Of a stretch of 64,000 bases of DNA, positions 37,873 through 46,298 are shown piece after piece. The stretch spans positions 1 to 64,000 of the forward strand of contig NZ_SRYA01000023.1 of NCBI RefSeq assembly GCF_004793545.1, written 5' to 3'. A program made the translations under genes and the position numbers. Below the pieces are notes generated by a model. The model made no database searches, was not told the origin of the DNA, and saw nothing but the letters and a program-made list of their open reading frames with translations. The stretch comes from Petralouisia muris. Its GTDB lineage: Bacteria; Bacillota; Clostridia; Lachnospirales; Lachnospiraceae. Numbering within the stretch: position 1 is the stretch's first letter; the number at the start of each line of letters is the position of its first letter.

Positions 37873-38655
37873 CTAACATTTCTTGCCCTCCTTTTTCCTT
37901 TTAAATAATGCCGCTGATATCATATAAAATACTGCGGACAATCCAACGCACCAAAGAAGAGAAACGATAAATCCGGAAACTTCTAAAGGCTTTCCTGCCA
38001 GCGCATTCCGCATGGTATCAATCACTGGCGTCATAGGCTGATATTCTGCAAAAACTCTCATAACCGGAGGCAGCGTTTCTGCCGGCGCAAATCCTGAGCT
38101 TAAATAAGGCAATATGACCATAAGAGCGGAACATGCGCTGGCCCCTTCAGCGCTGTTGGCCGCAATTCCAACCATGGCAGCCCCATAGGAAAAGGCCAGA
38201 ATGCTGACAGACAGCAGGAGAAACAGCACGCCCAAATCAAAGATTTCAAGGGATGGGCGAACTCCCAGCAGCAGCGCCACCAACAGCACTACAAAAGAGG
38301 TAAGGCCGCTTCTCAAGAAGGCTTCCAGAATGTGTCCGTTTAAAATGGACGACTGTTTGATGGGCAATGTGCAAAACCTGTTCACAATGCCGCTTGTCAT
38401 ATCCTTATTTATCATGACGGCAGTTACGGAGGAACATTGACCGATACACTGCAGTAAAACCCCCGGCACAATATAATTTACATAAGAAACTCCTTCTATA
38501 TGGATAAGACTTCCAAACAGGGACACAAACAAAATCATCATTAAGGCTGGAAGCATAATGCTGGTCAGCAATGTATCAGGATTTCTTCTGGAGCACAGTA
38601 AACAGCGCTTTGCCATCACAGCCGTATCCTTCCATCTTCTAACATAAGCTTCCAT
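37873..38655 (-). CDS. ABC-2 type exporter permease (DrrB-like)
   Basis: A 260-residue permease with six predicted membrane helices, of the DrrB/ABC-2 group that exports drugs or lipids. The motif region GLTSFVVLLVALLLGV and the segment YLSSGFAPAETLP are typical. The ATG at 38655 lies after AAGGAGGTG, inside the end of the ATPase gene, so the two are translationally coupled. The TetR gene upstream probably controls the pair. Confidence 0.9.
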   Translation of the reverse strand: MEAYVRRWKDTAVMAKRCLLCSRRNPDTLLTSIMLPALMMILFVSLFGSLIHIEGVSYVNYIVPGVLLQCIGQCSSVTAVMINKDMTSGIVNRFCTLPIKQSSILNGHILEAFLRSGLTSFVVLLVALLLGVRPSLEIFDLGVLFLLLSVSILAFSYGAAMVGIAANSAEGASACSALMVILPYLSSGFAPAETLPPVMRVFAEYQPMTPVIDTMRNALAGKPLEVSGFIVSLLWCVGLSAVFYMISAALFKRKKEGKKC

Positions 38656-39595
38656 TTGATTCACCTCCTTTTTCCTGAATCATTGCCAGAAACACGTCTT
38701 CCAAATCCGGCGTCAATCTTGCAAAGTCCTGAATACTTACTTTATTTTTATAAAGTCTGTAAAAAATTTCTGCCAGCGTATCTGCTTTTCCGTCCGTAAA
38801 TACCAATAATTCACGCTTCTCTGATTCCATGGACATTCTGTAAGTTTTTAAAAGATTCTTTGCCCGTTCCAGATTTTCGGCATCCTGAAATGACAATTTT
38901 ATGACCCCCTGAGGAAGATACGCCTTTAATTCTTCAGGAGTTCCCTCTGCGATGATGCTTCCCTGATCCAAAATAGCAATGATATCGGCCAATTGCTCCG
39001 CTTCTTCCAGATATTGAGTAGTTAAAAAAACGGTCACTCCGGAATGATTCAGGTCTCGAATCATATTCCACATACTATACCGGCTCTGAGGGTCCAGTCC
39101 TGTGGTGGGTTCGTCTAAAAAAATCACTTTCGGATTCCCAACCAGGCTCATGGCAATATCCAGTTTCCGTTTCATACCGCCGGAAAACACAGATACCGAT
39201 TTGTCAGCATCCTCTGACAGCCCAAAATATTTCAGTAATTCGCAAGCTTTCTTTTCAGGGGAAGATAGATGGTGAAGCTCTCCCATCATAATTAGATTTT
39301 CTTTTCCCGTCAAAACACTGTCCACCGCTGAAAACTGCCCGGTCAGACTGATAATTTCATGAACTTTCCGGGGGTGTTTTCCCACATCATATCCTGCAAT
39401 TTCAACCTTCCCGCTGTCTGCTTTCAAAAGCGTGGTTAGGATTCGGACGGCCGTTGTTTTCCCTGCGCCGTTAGAGCCCAGCAAAGCATAAATCGTTCCG
39501 CTGGAAACCGAGAAATCAATGCCCTTGAGCACTTCCTTATCCTGGAAACATTTCCTCAAACCGGATACGGAAATTGCTGTCTTTAACTCTTCCAT
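38639..39595 (-). CDS. ABC exporter ATP-binding protein (DrrA-like)
   Basis: A 318-residue ATPase: Walker A LLGSNGAGKTTAVRIL, signature FSGGMKRKLDIAM, Walker B VIFLDEPTTGLD and a C-terminal DrrA-type extension of about 90 residues. It powers the adjacent ABC-2 permease. The ATG at 39595 gives 7-base spacing to GGAGG; an ATG two codons earlier is too close. A motif matching the TetR operator lies about 80 bases upstream of the gene. Confidence 0.93.
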   Translation of the reverse strand: MEELKTAISVSGLRKCFQDKEVLKGIDFSVSSGTIYALLGSNGAGKTTAVRILTTLLKADSGKVEIAGYDVGKHPRKVHEIISLTGQFSAVDSVLTGKENLIMMGELHHLSSPEKKACELLKYFGLSEDADKSVSVFSGGMKRKLDIAMSLVGNPKVIFLDEPTTGLDPQSRYSMWNMIRDLNHSGVTVFLTTQYLEEAEQLADIIAILDQGSIIAEGTPEELKAYLPQGVIKLSFQDAENLERAKNLLKTYRMSMESEKRELLVFTDGKADTLAEIFYRLYKNKVSIQDFARLTPDLEDVFLAMIQEKGGESNGSLC

Positions 39596-39673
39596 GTTCA
39601 TACCTCCATTTGATATCTGTGTGCAGGATTTCCTGTTTCATTGATATCCTCTCTGAATTTTAAATACCGACCA

Positions 39674-39683
39674 AATGTATGTA
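39674..39683 (-). promoter_or_regulatory. Putative TetR half-site upstream of the ABC exporter
   Basis: The minus strand reads TACATACATT, identical to the ten bases at 40375-40384 before the tetR gene. The shared word upstream of both transcription units suggests a common operator. Confidence 0.45.
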
Positions 39684-39697
39684 TATGACCTTAATAA

Positions 39698-39719
39698 AAT
39701 TGCCTGTCATAAGGCAATT
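39698..39719 (-). terminator. Terminator after tetR
   Basis: AATTGCCT and AGGCAATT around a short loop, with A/T-runs, directly after the tetR stop at 39729. Confidence 0.65.
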
Positions 39720-39728
39720 CTATTTTTC

Positions 39729-40361
39729 TTATTCAAAATAAGGCAATCTGCTTACACTGTTCTCGATTTCATCATCCAAAAGGGGCAGTCCCATTTTCTC
39801 AAGCATTTCTTTGATGCACCGAAACCGCCTTTGTATTTCCTCTTTATCACCAGGAAAAACAGATGGAATCAGCCAGATATCTGTCAGAACTAAAAATTCC
39901 GCCAGTTCTTTGGCATATTGTGTCTTTATGGAACCGTCCTTCTGCCCTTCCTCAATAAGTTCCTGCCAGTAAGGGCACAGCATCCGGCGGTTTGATTCAA
40001 TCATTCCCGCCAGAACACGAGGATTTTTAAGCAGCGGCATTGCCTGCTCTGTCAGTTTTATCTTCATTTCTTCAGACTGATTCAGCAGGATTGCCATTTT
40101 CATTTTCTCAAGTCCGTTCAAATCCTTCCGCCGTTTCACTTTCTCAAAGGGATTGTCGCTAAAAAACATTTTATCCCCCAAAGCGTCCATAATTTCCTCT
40201 TTGGATTTAAAATGATGATAAATTGCTCCTTTTGTCAAGCCTCCTAACTCATCCACAATATCCTGAATCGTTGTGTTGTCATAGCCTTTTTCCAGAAATA
40301 ACCGCTGTGACGCCTCCAATATTTTATCAACGGTGACCTCGGGATATTTATTCCTTGCCAT
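39729..40361 (-). CDS. TetR family transcriptional regulator
   Basis: A 210-residue repressor: TetR DNA-binding domain at about 10-57 (ILEASQRLFLEKGYDNTTIQ, then GLTKGAIYHHFKSKEE) and a ligand-binding helical C-terminal domain. GGAGG precedes the ATG. It lies immediately upstream of the drug-exporter-like ABC genes on the same strand and, like most such pairs, probably represses them and itself through the palindrome before its own gene. Confidence 0.9.
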   Translation of the reverse strand: MARNKYPEVTVDKILEASQRLFLEKGYDNTTIQDIVDELGGLTKGAIYHHFKSKEEIMDALGDKMFFSDNPFEKVKRRKDLNGLEKMKMAILLNQSEEMKIKLTEQAMPLLKNPRVLAGMIESNRRMLCPYWQELIEEGQKDGSIKTQYAKELAEFLVLTDIWLIPSVFPGDKEEIQRRFRCIKEMLEKMGLPLLDDEIENSVSRLPYFE

Positions 40362-40374
40362 CTTAAGAACCTCC

Positions 40375-40400
40375 TACATACATTCATATGGTATGTTTGT
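40375..40400. promoter_or_regulatory. Imperfect palindrome, putative TetR operator
   Basis: ACATACATTC and GGTATGTTTGT form an imperfect inverted repeat just upstream of the tetR ribosome site, overlapping the expected promoter. TACATACATT recurs upstream of the ABC genes. Confidence 0.5.
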
Positions 40401-40488
40401 ATCATAGCATGTAATTGTTTTTCTGTCAATGCTCTTCTGCCTCTGTAAAGCGTCATTCCATCCCTGTCACTGTCTGACATCAAGGTTC

Positions 40489-40884
40489 TTAACTCTTTTT
40501 GATAAATTCAGTCTTGCATTTCGGGCAGGTAATGCAGATCTTCCCTTTTCCTTTCGGAACCCGCACCTTCTGCTTACAGGAGGGGCACTTATAGAAATGA
40601 TAAATCTTCCTCTGCTTGAAATGTTCCTTTCTCCGGTTCTTCTTCACCGCTAGCTGGTAGCGCCAATTTAAAAACTTCTGATTCTCCTGATACCGCTTTT
40701 CCACCTGTCTGGACAGCATCCGGTAATATTCATAACTCATCAGCCCCAATGCCAGCACATAAAAAATATTCCAGCGGGAAAAAAGAGAAATGAGCAGCAG
40801 TACCATGGAAGCCCCAAGATATATCTGTCCTAACTGGTCTGCGCCGTACCTTCCTGCCATAAAACGCTGCATCTTCTGTTTCAT
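40489..40884 (-). CDS. Membrane protein with C-terminal zinc ribbon
   Basis: A 131-residue protein with one or two N-terminal membrane segments (about 24-60), a basic middle, and a zinc ribbon of two CxxC pairs at the C-terminus (CPSCKQKVRVPKGKGKICITC, where CPKC completes the set). Such proteins are common and uncharacterised in Clostridia. The ATG at 40884 has AGGAG at 9 bases. It stands alone between tetR and the RNase P RNA gene. Confidence 0.75.
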   Translation of the reverse strand: MKQKMQRFMAGRYGADQLGQIYLGASMVLLLISLFSRWNIFYVLALGLMSYEYYRMLSRQVEKRYQENQKFLNWRYQLAVKKNRRKEHFKQRKIYHFYKCPSCKQKVRVPKGKGKICITCPKCKTEFIKKS

Positions 40885-41081
40885 TCCTATCAACTCCTGT
40901 ATTCTGTGATTTTCCTTCCATGTTTCGAAATATGTTTCCGAAACAGTGACTTGTTACAGTCTATGGTAGCGCAGAATATACAGGAAGTCAACGGAGTTAT
41001 TTTCTTTTAAGAATATTTTATATTTTGTTTATTCCCAAATTTTAGCAGGTTTATTTTGGTGTATTACTGCTTCTTACTGAA

Positions 41082-41106
41082 AATCCCCGCAGCAAGCTGC
41101 GGGGAT
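41082..41106 (-). terminator. Terminator of rnpB
   Basis: AATCCCCGCAGC and GCTGCGGGGATT form a 12-bp GC-rich stem directly after the 3' end of the RNase P RNA, followed by Ts on the minus strand. Confidence 0.8.
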
Positions 41107-41107
41107 T

Positions 41108-41460
41108 ATAAGCAGGGCTGTAAGCCGGGTTATGTCCTGGATAATCATCTGTCTAGCCTGACTGTTGCCAGTCAGATCCTGCGACCTACCTGAAGCTGGC
41201 GGGCCGCGTCAACGCTTCGAATCGGTCTTGCTTCGGATGGGGTTTACATGTGCCCCGGCTGTTGCCAGCCGGGCGGTAGTCTCTTACACTGCCCTTCCAC
41301 CCTTACTATTATTGCTAATAGCGGTTCATTTCTGTTGCACTGTCCTTAGAGTTGCCTCCACCGGCCGTTAACCGGCATCCTGCCCTGTGAAGCCCGGACT
41401 TTCCTCACCTGCGGTCTTTCGACGCCTGCAGGCGCGATTATCTGCCCTACTTGATTGATA
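41108..41460 (-). ncRNA. rnpB: RNase P RNA
   Basis: The catalytic RNA that trims the 5' ends of tRNA precursors. On the minus strand the conserved GAGGAAAGTCCGGGCTTCAC (P4 5' strand and J3/4 region) and the 3' AGACAGATGATTATCCAGGA and ACATAACCCGGCTTAC regions are unmistakable. The ends are set by the P1 pairing AAGTAGGGCAG with CAGCCCTGCTT and are good to a few bases. It has its own promoter and terminator. Confidence 0.95.
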
Positions 41461-41483
41461 TAACTGCAATACAGTACATATTT

Positions 41484-41512
41484 ATCATACAATACACAGA
41501 ATATTTTTTCAA
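41484..41512 (-). promoter_or_regulatory. Promoter of rnpB
   Basis: On the minus strand TTGAAA (41512-41507), a 17-base spacer and TATGAT (41489-41484), placing the start of transcription some 15-25 bases before the mature RNA. Confidence 0.7.
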
Positions 41513-41529
41513 CAAAAACTTATATTCTG

Positions 41530-43194
41530 TCAGACATTAAAACAGCTTCCCCCGATAAACTCTCTTAAAATCGAATTCTTCTCAATATCCTCACTGGGCA
41601 CCGGAAGAAAGTAATCCAGGAATTTCAATAGACGCTTGGCTTCCGTATATTCCGGACAATTTTTATCAATCTGAAACAGCAGCGGCTCCGCATATTGTTT
41701 CAGCACTGCAAGCTCATAAATCAAAGCGGAATTGAACATAACATCCGCTTCGTCCTGGAATGGAAAAATATACTGTTCTTCTCCCCGCCGCACAGAATCC
41801 CACATAGCAATGGTTTCTTTGGCAGAAATATTTCTGTTTCTGGCGTCCCTGACCATTCTCCGTATCATTCTTCCGTCTGTGGTGGGCAGATTATTGTGTT
41901 CGTCTATACTTAACTGTGTTAACGCACTGATGTAAATTTTCAGTTTGCTGGACTCCGGGAGTGAATAGGACAATTTGCCATTCAACCCATGGATTCCTTC
42001 TAACACCAGAATATCATTTTTGCCAAGCTGTTTGACAATTCCTTTGTACTCCCTCTTTCCAGTGCGGAAATTATAGGTGGGAAGCTCCACCCGCTCCCCT
42101 TTCAAAAGAGCCGACATATCATGGTTAAAAAGTTCAATATCCAATGCCTCTAAGCATTCAAAATTATAATTTCCATTTTCATCCTTAGGCGTATCCACCC
42201 GGTTTACATAATAATCATCCAGGGCAATGGGATGGGGCTTTAATCCCTGAGCCATCATCTGAATGGACAGCCGGTGGGAAAATGTGGTCTTTCCGGAAGA
42301 AGAAGGCCCTGCAATCATGACGAACTTCTTATCCGGCTGGGATGCAATCTGCTCTGCCAGAGTTCCGATTTTACGTTCCATCAATGCCTCTGCCACAAGA
42401 ATCACGTCCCGGATTCTGCCCTGGGCCACCGCATCATTCAAGGCGCCTATGGTTCCGATTTGCATTGTTTCGCCCCATTCCGCCGATTCCCTCAGTACAT
42501 GGAACAATTTATGGGAAGGGGTAAACTCTGCAGGCACTCTTGTATTTTTATCCGGAAACATCACCACAAAACCATCTTCGTAGGGTTCCAGCTCAAAATA
42601 TTTCAGATATCCGGTACTTGGCGCCATATATCCATAAAAATAATCAGTATAATGGCCGATGCTGTAAATATTCACTTTCGAGCTTCTCCGATAGGAAAAC
42701 AAACGCTCCTTATCATGCATGCCGGAATTCCGAAACAACTCCACCGCATCATCCGTAGAAATGCTTTTTTTCTGAATAGGAATATTTTCCTCTGCCATGC
42801 GCATCATTTCTGCTTTCAGTCTGGAAAGATATTCTGGATTTGGAGTATCTCCATTTAATTTGCAGTAATACCCCTGGCTGATGGAATGGGCCACTTTTAC
42901 GGTAACCTGCTTTCCGTCGTCTTTGGCTAAATTATGTACAGCACGCTGCATCAAAAAGGTTACGCTTCTGCGGTATGCCTTTCTGCCTGCCTTATCTCTG
43001 ACTGTTACAAAGACCAGTTCTCCCTCCCCTTTCACTCTCCGTCTCAGTTCACGCAATCGGTTATTGAACAGCACCAGCACAATAACGTCTTCATACTGCG
43101 GCTGGTATTCTGCTGCAATTTCCTGATAAGGCGTGCCTTTTAAATATTTTTTCTCCTCCCCGTTTATTTTAATGCTGTATATAGTTTCTTCCAT
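41530..43194 (-). CDS. Uridine kinase-like nucleoside kinase with TGS/ThrRS-like N-terminus
   Basis: A 554-residue protein common in Clostridia. The N-terminal 260 residues combine a ubiquitin-like TGS domain and a threonyl-tRNA-synthetase-like second additional domain (HSISQGYYC is related to the HxxxH editing-domain motif). The C-terminal part is a P-loop phosphoribulokinase/uridine kinase domain (Walker A GPSSSGKTTF near residue 295, DDYYVNR). It presumably phosphorylates uridine/cytidine. Why it is fused to a ThrRS-like part is unknown. It follows nif3 in the housekeeping cluster. Confidence 0.88.
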   Translation of the reverse strand: MEETIYSIKINGEEKKYLKGTPYQEIAAEYQPQYEDVIVLVLFNNRLRELRRRVKGEGELVFVTVRDKAGRKAYRRSVTFLMQRAVHNLAKDDGKQVTVKVAHSISQGYYCKLNGDTPNPEYLSRLKAEMMRMAEENIPIQKKSISTDDAVELFRNSGMHDKERLFSYRRSSKVNIYSIGHYTDYFYGYMAPSTGYLKYFELEPYEDGFVVMFPDKNTRVPAEFTPSHKLFHVLRESAEWGETMQIGTIGALNDAVAQGRIRDVILVAEALMERKIGTLAEQIASQPDKKFVMIAGPSSSGKTTFSHRLSIQMMAQGLKPHPIALDDYYVNRVDTPKDENGNYNFECLEALDIELFNHDMSALLKGERVELPTYNFRTGKREYKGIVKQLGKNDILVLEGIHGLNGKLSYSLPESSKLKIYISALTQLSIDEHNNLPTTDGRMIRRMVRDARNRNISAKETIAMWDSVRRGEEQYIFPFQDEADVMFNSALIYELAVLKQYAEPLLFQIDKNCPEYTEAKRLLKFLDYFLPVPSEDIEKNSILREFIGGSCFNV

Positions 43195-43286
43195 ATTCTT
43201 TCCCTTCTTCTTTACTGTTGATACACAAAGAGCTGCCTTTTTCCGGCATACGCACTTTTCTTATAGAAGCAAAACTGCCATTCTCC

Positions 43287-44069
43287 TTACTGATACACAA
43301 AAGGCTGCCGAACAGGCTGAGCAATAATCTGCATTCCCGATGTGCGGGCATTTAAATATTCTTTCATATAGGGGATAAACATTTTTTCCACTCCATAATG
43401 CCCTGCATCTATAATTGCAAGTCCTCGAGCCGCTCCGTCAATGCCGTCATGATGGTCTATATCCCCGGTAATCAGCACCTGGGCTCCCGCATCAATCGCC
43501 TTTCCGATCACACTTTTTCCAGAACCGGGGCAAATAGCTGCCCGTTTGATCCTTTTATCCGGCCTGCCAAAAATTTTTACCAGCTCTATGCCAAAAGCTT
43601 CTTTCACTTTTCCGGCACAGTCCGCCACCGTCATTTCACAGGGAAGCTCCCCAACTTTTCCAATTCCTGCCTGCTCCTGTTCCATCCAACAGGTAACATC
43701 CAATATTTTACAATCCTGAAGCTCCATTCGTTCTGCTCCAAGATCTGCCATGCCTTTTACATCAAAATTTGTATGCATGGCATAGCAGGAAATATCATTT
43801 TTGATCAGGGCAATTACCCTCCGGCCGATAAAATCCTCTGAATTCACCTGCTTCAGACCGCGAAATATCATGGGGTGATGGGTCAGCAGCAAATCCGCCT
43901 TTGCCTCTATGGCCTCCTGTATGGCTTCATCTGTGGCGTCCAGTGCGATATAGACCGTCTTTACTTCTTTTCCATAATCTCCCACCAGCAATCCCACATT
44001 ATCCCAGCTGCAGGCATAACGCTCCGGCGACTGCTCCTGCAATATATCTATGAGTTCCCGGCAATTCAT
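43287..44069 (-). CDS. Nif3-like dinuclear metal centre protein
   Basis: A 260-residue NIF3/DUF34 protein (called GTP cyclohydrolase I type 2 in some databases; true role unclear). Metal ligands are visible in LLTHHPMIF, TGDIDHHDG and IIDAGHYGVEKMF. It lies 25 bases after trmK in the conserved rpoD-trmK-nif3 order of Firmicutes. An AAAGGGGGG box precedes the ATG. Confidence 0.92.
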   Translation of the reverse strand: MNCRELIDILQEQSPERYACSWDNVGLLVGDYGKEVKTVYIALDATDEAIQEAIEAKADLLLTHHPMIFRGLKQVNSEDFIGRRVIALIKNDISCYAMHTNFDVKGMADLGAERMELQDCKILDVTCWMEQEQAGIGKVGELPCEMTVADCAGKVKEAFGIELVKIFGRPDKRIKRAAICPGSGKSVIGKAIDAGAQVLITGDIDHHDGIDGAARGLAIIDAGHYGVEKMFIPYMKEYLNARTSGMQIIAQPVRQPFVYQ

Positions 44070-44093
44070 ATGACTGCCCCCCTTTCTTTTTGT

Positions 44094-44894
44094 TTAACAT
44101 AAGATATCAGGGTCATAATACGTCAAGGCCCTTTCGATATCCTTCAGTTCCTCCAGCAGCTCTTCTGTCCGCCTGGTTACATCCTGTCTGGCGTTTTTTT
44201 GCAGATTCTTCAGAATCTTCTGTTTTTGATTCTGCTGACGGAGCAGATACTGTTTTAACACAGGATGGCGGCGCTCTAACAGCAGCGGACCGAACTTACA
44301 GGCAACCCTGCTTTCTGCAGCATCCTCTCTGTTCCATTCCTTCCAACATGCTTTTGCATCCCGTCCAGCCACAGCAGTATTTGTTTCTTCTGTATCTGAA
44401 ACGTCCGTTTTCTTTTTTACAGACTTTGCTGCAATCACAGGATAATATTTGTCCTCTTCCAGCACCATATCTTCCTCAGTAATCTGATATCCCTCTGTAA
44501 AAAGAAATTCCCGAAAAGCCGCCACTTCAGACTGGGGCTGCAAAACCAACTTTTTCGCTGCCCTTGCGATTTCTTCTCCCTGCATCAGAATTCGCCGCAT
44601 CAAAGCTCCGCCCATGCCTGCAATGACAATGACATCCGCCTCCTTCGGCTTTAATGCCCGGCATCCGTCAGATAATCTGGTTTCTATTTCTTTTCTCAGC
44701 CCATATTGCAGAATGTGTGTTTCTGCCCGGCTCAAAGGCCCTGCATTGATATCCATGGCAATGGCTTTCTTTGCTTTCCCTCCGGCCACCAGATAGACAG
44801 GTATGTATCCGTGGTCTGTTCCCACGTCCGCTATCGTACTGCATTCCCCCACAAGATCCGCTACCGACTGCAGCCTTTTTGATAACTGTAACAT
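44094..44894 (-). CDS. trmK: tRNA (adenine-22-N1)-methyltransferase TrmK
   Basis: A 266-residue class I SAM methyltransferase that makes m1A22 in Ser/Leu/Tyr tRNAs of Firmicutes. The SAM motif is IADVGTDHGYIPVYL, and IVIAGMGGALM the second conserved block; the C-terminal coiled-coil (NQKQKILKNLQKNARQDVTR) is typical. The ATG at 44894 gives the standard MLQLSKRL start, but its AGGAG is 13 bases away; a TTG at 44900 with better spacing may be the true start. The 5' region overlaps the end of rpoD's gap, so the genes are co-transcribed. Confidence 0.9.
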   Translation of the reverse strand: MLQLSKRLQSVADLVGECSTIADVGTDHGYIPVYLVAGGKAKKAIAMDINAGPLSRAETHILQYGLRKEIETRLSDGCRALKPKEADVIVIAGMGGALMRRILMQGEEIARAAKKLVLQPQSEVAAFREFLFTEGYQITEEDMVLEEDKYYPVIAAKSVKKKTDVSDTEETNTAVAGRDAKACWKEWNREDAAESRVACKFGPLLLERRHPVLKQYLLRQQNQKQKILKNLQKNARQDVTRRTEELLEELKDIERALTYYDPDILC

Positions 44895-44929
44895 ATACAA
44901 AAACTGACTCCTATTCAATTTTGCCAACA

Positions 44930-46030
44930 CTAATCCAGATAATCTTTCAGCTTCCGGCTCCTGCTGGGATGGCGGAGCTTACGTAACGCTTTTGCTTCAA
45001 TCTGCCGGATTCGCTCTCTGGTTACATTAAATTCTTTCCCCACTTCTTCCAATGTTCTGGCACGGCCGTCATCTAATCCGAACCGCAGGCGCAGCACCTT
45101 TTGTTCCCGCTCTGTCAACGTCCCCAGCACTTCCACAAGCTGTTCCTTTAGCAGCGTAAAGGCCGCTGCGTCTGCCGGAACCGGCACATTATCATCCTGA
45201 ATAAAATCCCCCAGATGACTGTCTTCCTCTTCTCCAATAGGGGTTTCCAAAGACACCGGCTCCTGGGAAATTTTCAGGATTTCCCGCACACGATCCACCG
45301 GCATATTCATTTCTTCCGCAATTTCCTCTGGAGACGGCTCCCGGCCTAATTCCTGCAGTAACTGCCTGGATACACGGATTAATTTGTTGATGGTCTCTAC
45401 CATATGCACCGGAATCCGAATGGTTCTGGCCTGATCAGCAATAGCCCTGGTAATAGCCTGGCGAATCCACCAGGTGGCATAAGTGGAAAACTTATATCCT
45501 TTGCGGTAGTCAAACTTCTCCACTGCTTTAATAAGCCCCAGATTCCCTTCCTGAATCAAATCCAGAAAGAGCATCCCGCGCCCTACATAACGCTTTGCAA
45601 TGGATACCACCAGACGTAAATTCGCTTCTGCAAGCTGCTTCTTGGCCTCCTGATCTCCCAGTTCCATCCGTTTTGCCAATTCAATTTCCTCTTCTGCGCT
45701 CAGAAGAGGAACCTTGCCGATTTCCTTTAAATACATACGAACAGGATCTTCAATGGAAATTCCATCCGGAACGGAAAGGTCAATGTTTTCAACTTCTACT
45801 TCTTCCTCCTCGTCTATGAGGATATCGTCATCGTCATCATCAGAAATCCGCAGTATATCAATGTTATTGGCTTCCAGAAAGTCCAGAATTTTCTCAAACT
45901 GTTCCGCATCCAATTCCATGTCATGAAAAAAGTCATTGATTTCCTGATATTCCAGGACATTCTTTTTCTTTTTGGCGATGCCTAACAATTCCTGCAGCTT
46001 TTCGATAAATTTCACACTTTTTTCTTCCAT
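44930..46030 (-). CDS. rpoD: Primary sigma factor RpoD (SigA)
   Basis: A 366-residue housekeeping sigma-70. A short acidic region 1.1 (up to about 80, with a run of Asp/Glu) precedes regions 1.2-2 ([34 protein letters not shown]), 3 ([13 protein letters not shown]) and 4 ([20 protein letters not shown], then [16 protein letters not shown]). It recognises the TTGACA/TATAAT promoters seen in this window. Only a weak GGATGA precedes the ATG. It lies downstream of dnaG, separated by a palindromic repeat array. Confidence 0.97.
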   Translation of the reverse strand: MEEKSVKFIEKLQELLGIAKKKKNVLEYQEINDFFHDMELDAEQFEKILDFLEANNIDILRISDDDDDDILIDEEEEVEVENIDLSVPDGISIEDPVRMYLKEIGKVPLLSAEEEIELAKRMELGDQEAKKQLAEANLRLVVSIAKRYVGRGMLFLDLIQEGNLGLIKAVEKFDYRKGYKFSTYATWWIRQAITRAIADQARTIRIPVHMVETINKLIRVSRQLLQELGREPSPEEIAEEMNMPVDRVREILKISQEPVSLETPIGEEEDSHLGDFIQDDNVPVPADAAAFTLLKEQLVEVLGTLTEREQKVLRLRFGLDDGRARTLEEVGKEFNVTRERIRQIEAKALRKLRHPSRSRKLKDYLD

Positions 46031-46100
46031 TTCGTTTCATCCTTCCATTCGTTGTTTATATTTTGTCCCTAATTGACGGAAATATTCATTACCATGAGCC

Positions 46101-46296
46101 TTACCATGAGGAGGGACCCAACAGCCGCAACTACTTTACACTTTCATTGTCTTCCAATGGCTGTTGGGAGGAGCCCTGATGGTCTTACCTTACCATGAGG
46201 AGGGACCCAACAGCCGCAACTACTTTACACTTCCATGTTCCTTCCCTGGCTGTTGGGAGGAGCCCTGATGGTCTTACCTTACCATGAGGAGGGACC
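46101..46296. repeat. Tandem 89-bp palindromic repeats between dnaG and rpoD
   Basis: Two full 89-bp units (from 46101 and 46190) and the first 18 bases of a third (46279-46296). Each unit starts TTACCATGAGGAGGGACC, forms a CCCAACAGCC/GGCTGTTGGG stem with outer AGGG/CCCT and ACCAT/ATGGT pairs, and ends GAGCCCTGATGGTCTTACC. The two units differ at only a few bases in the loop. A diverged single copy is at 29331-29403. Confidence 0.9.
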
Positions 46297-46298
46297 TC

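Noticed and set aside
46101-46296. CRISPR array
   Set aside because: Only two units, 89 bp each, with the loop also nearly identical between units and no spacers or cas genes. It is a tandem palindromic repeat.
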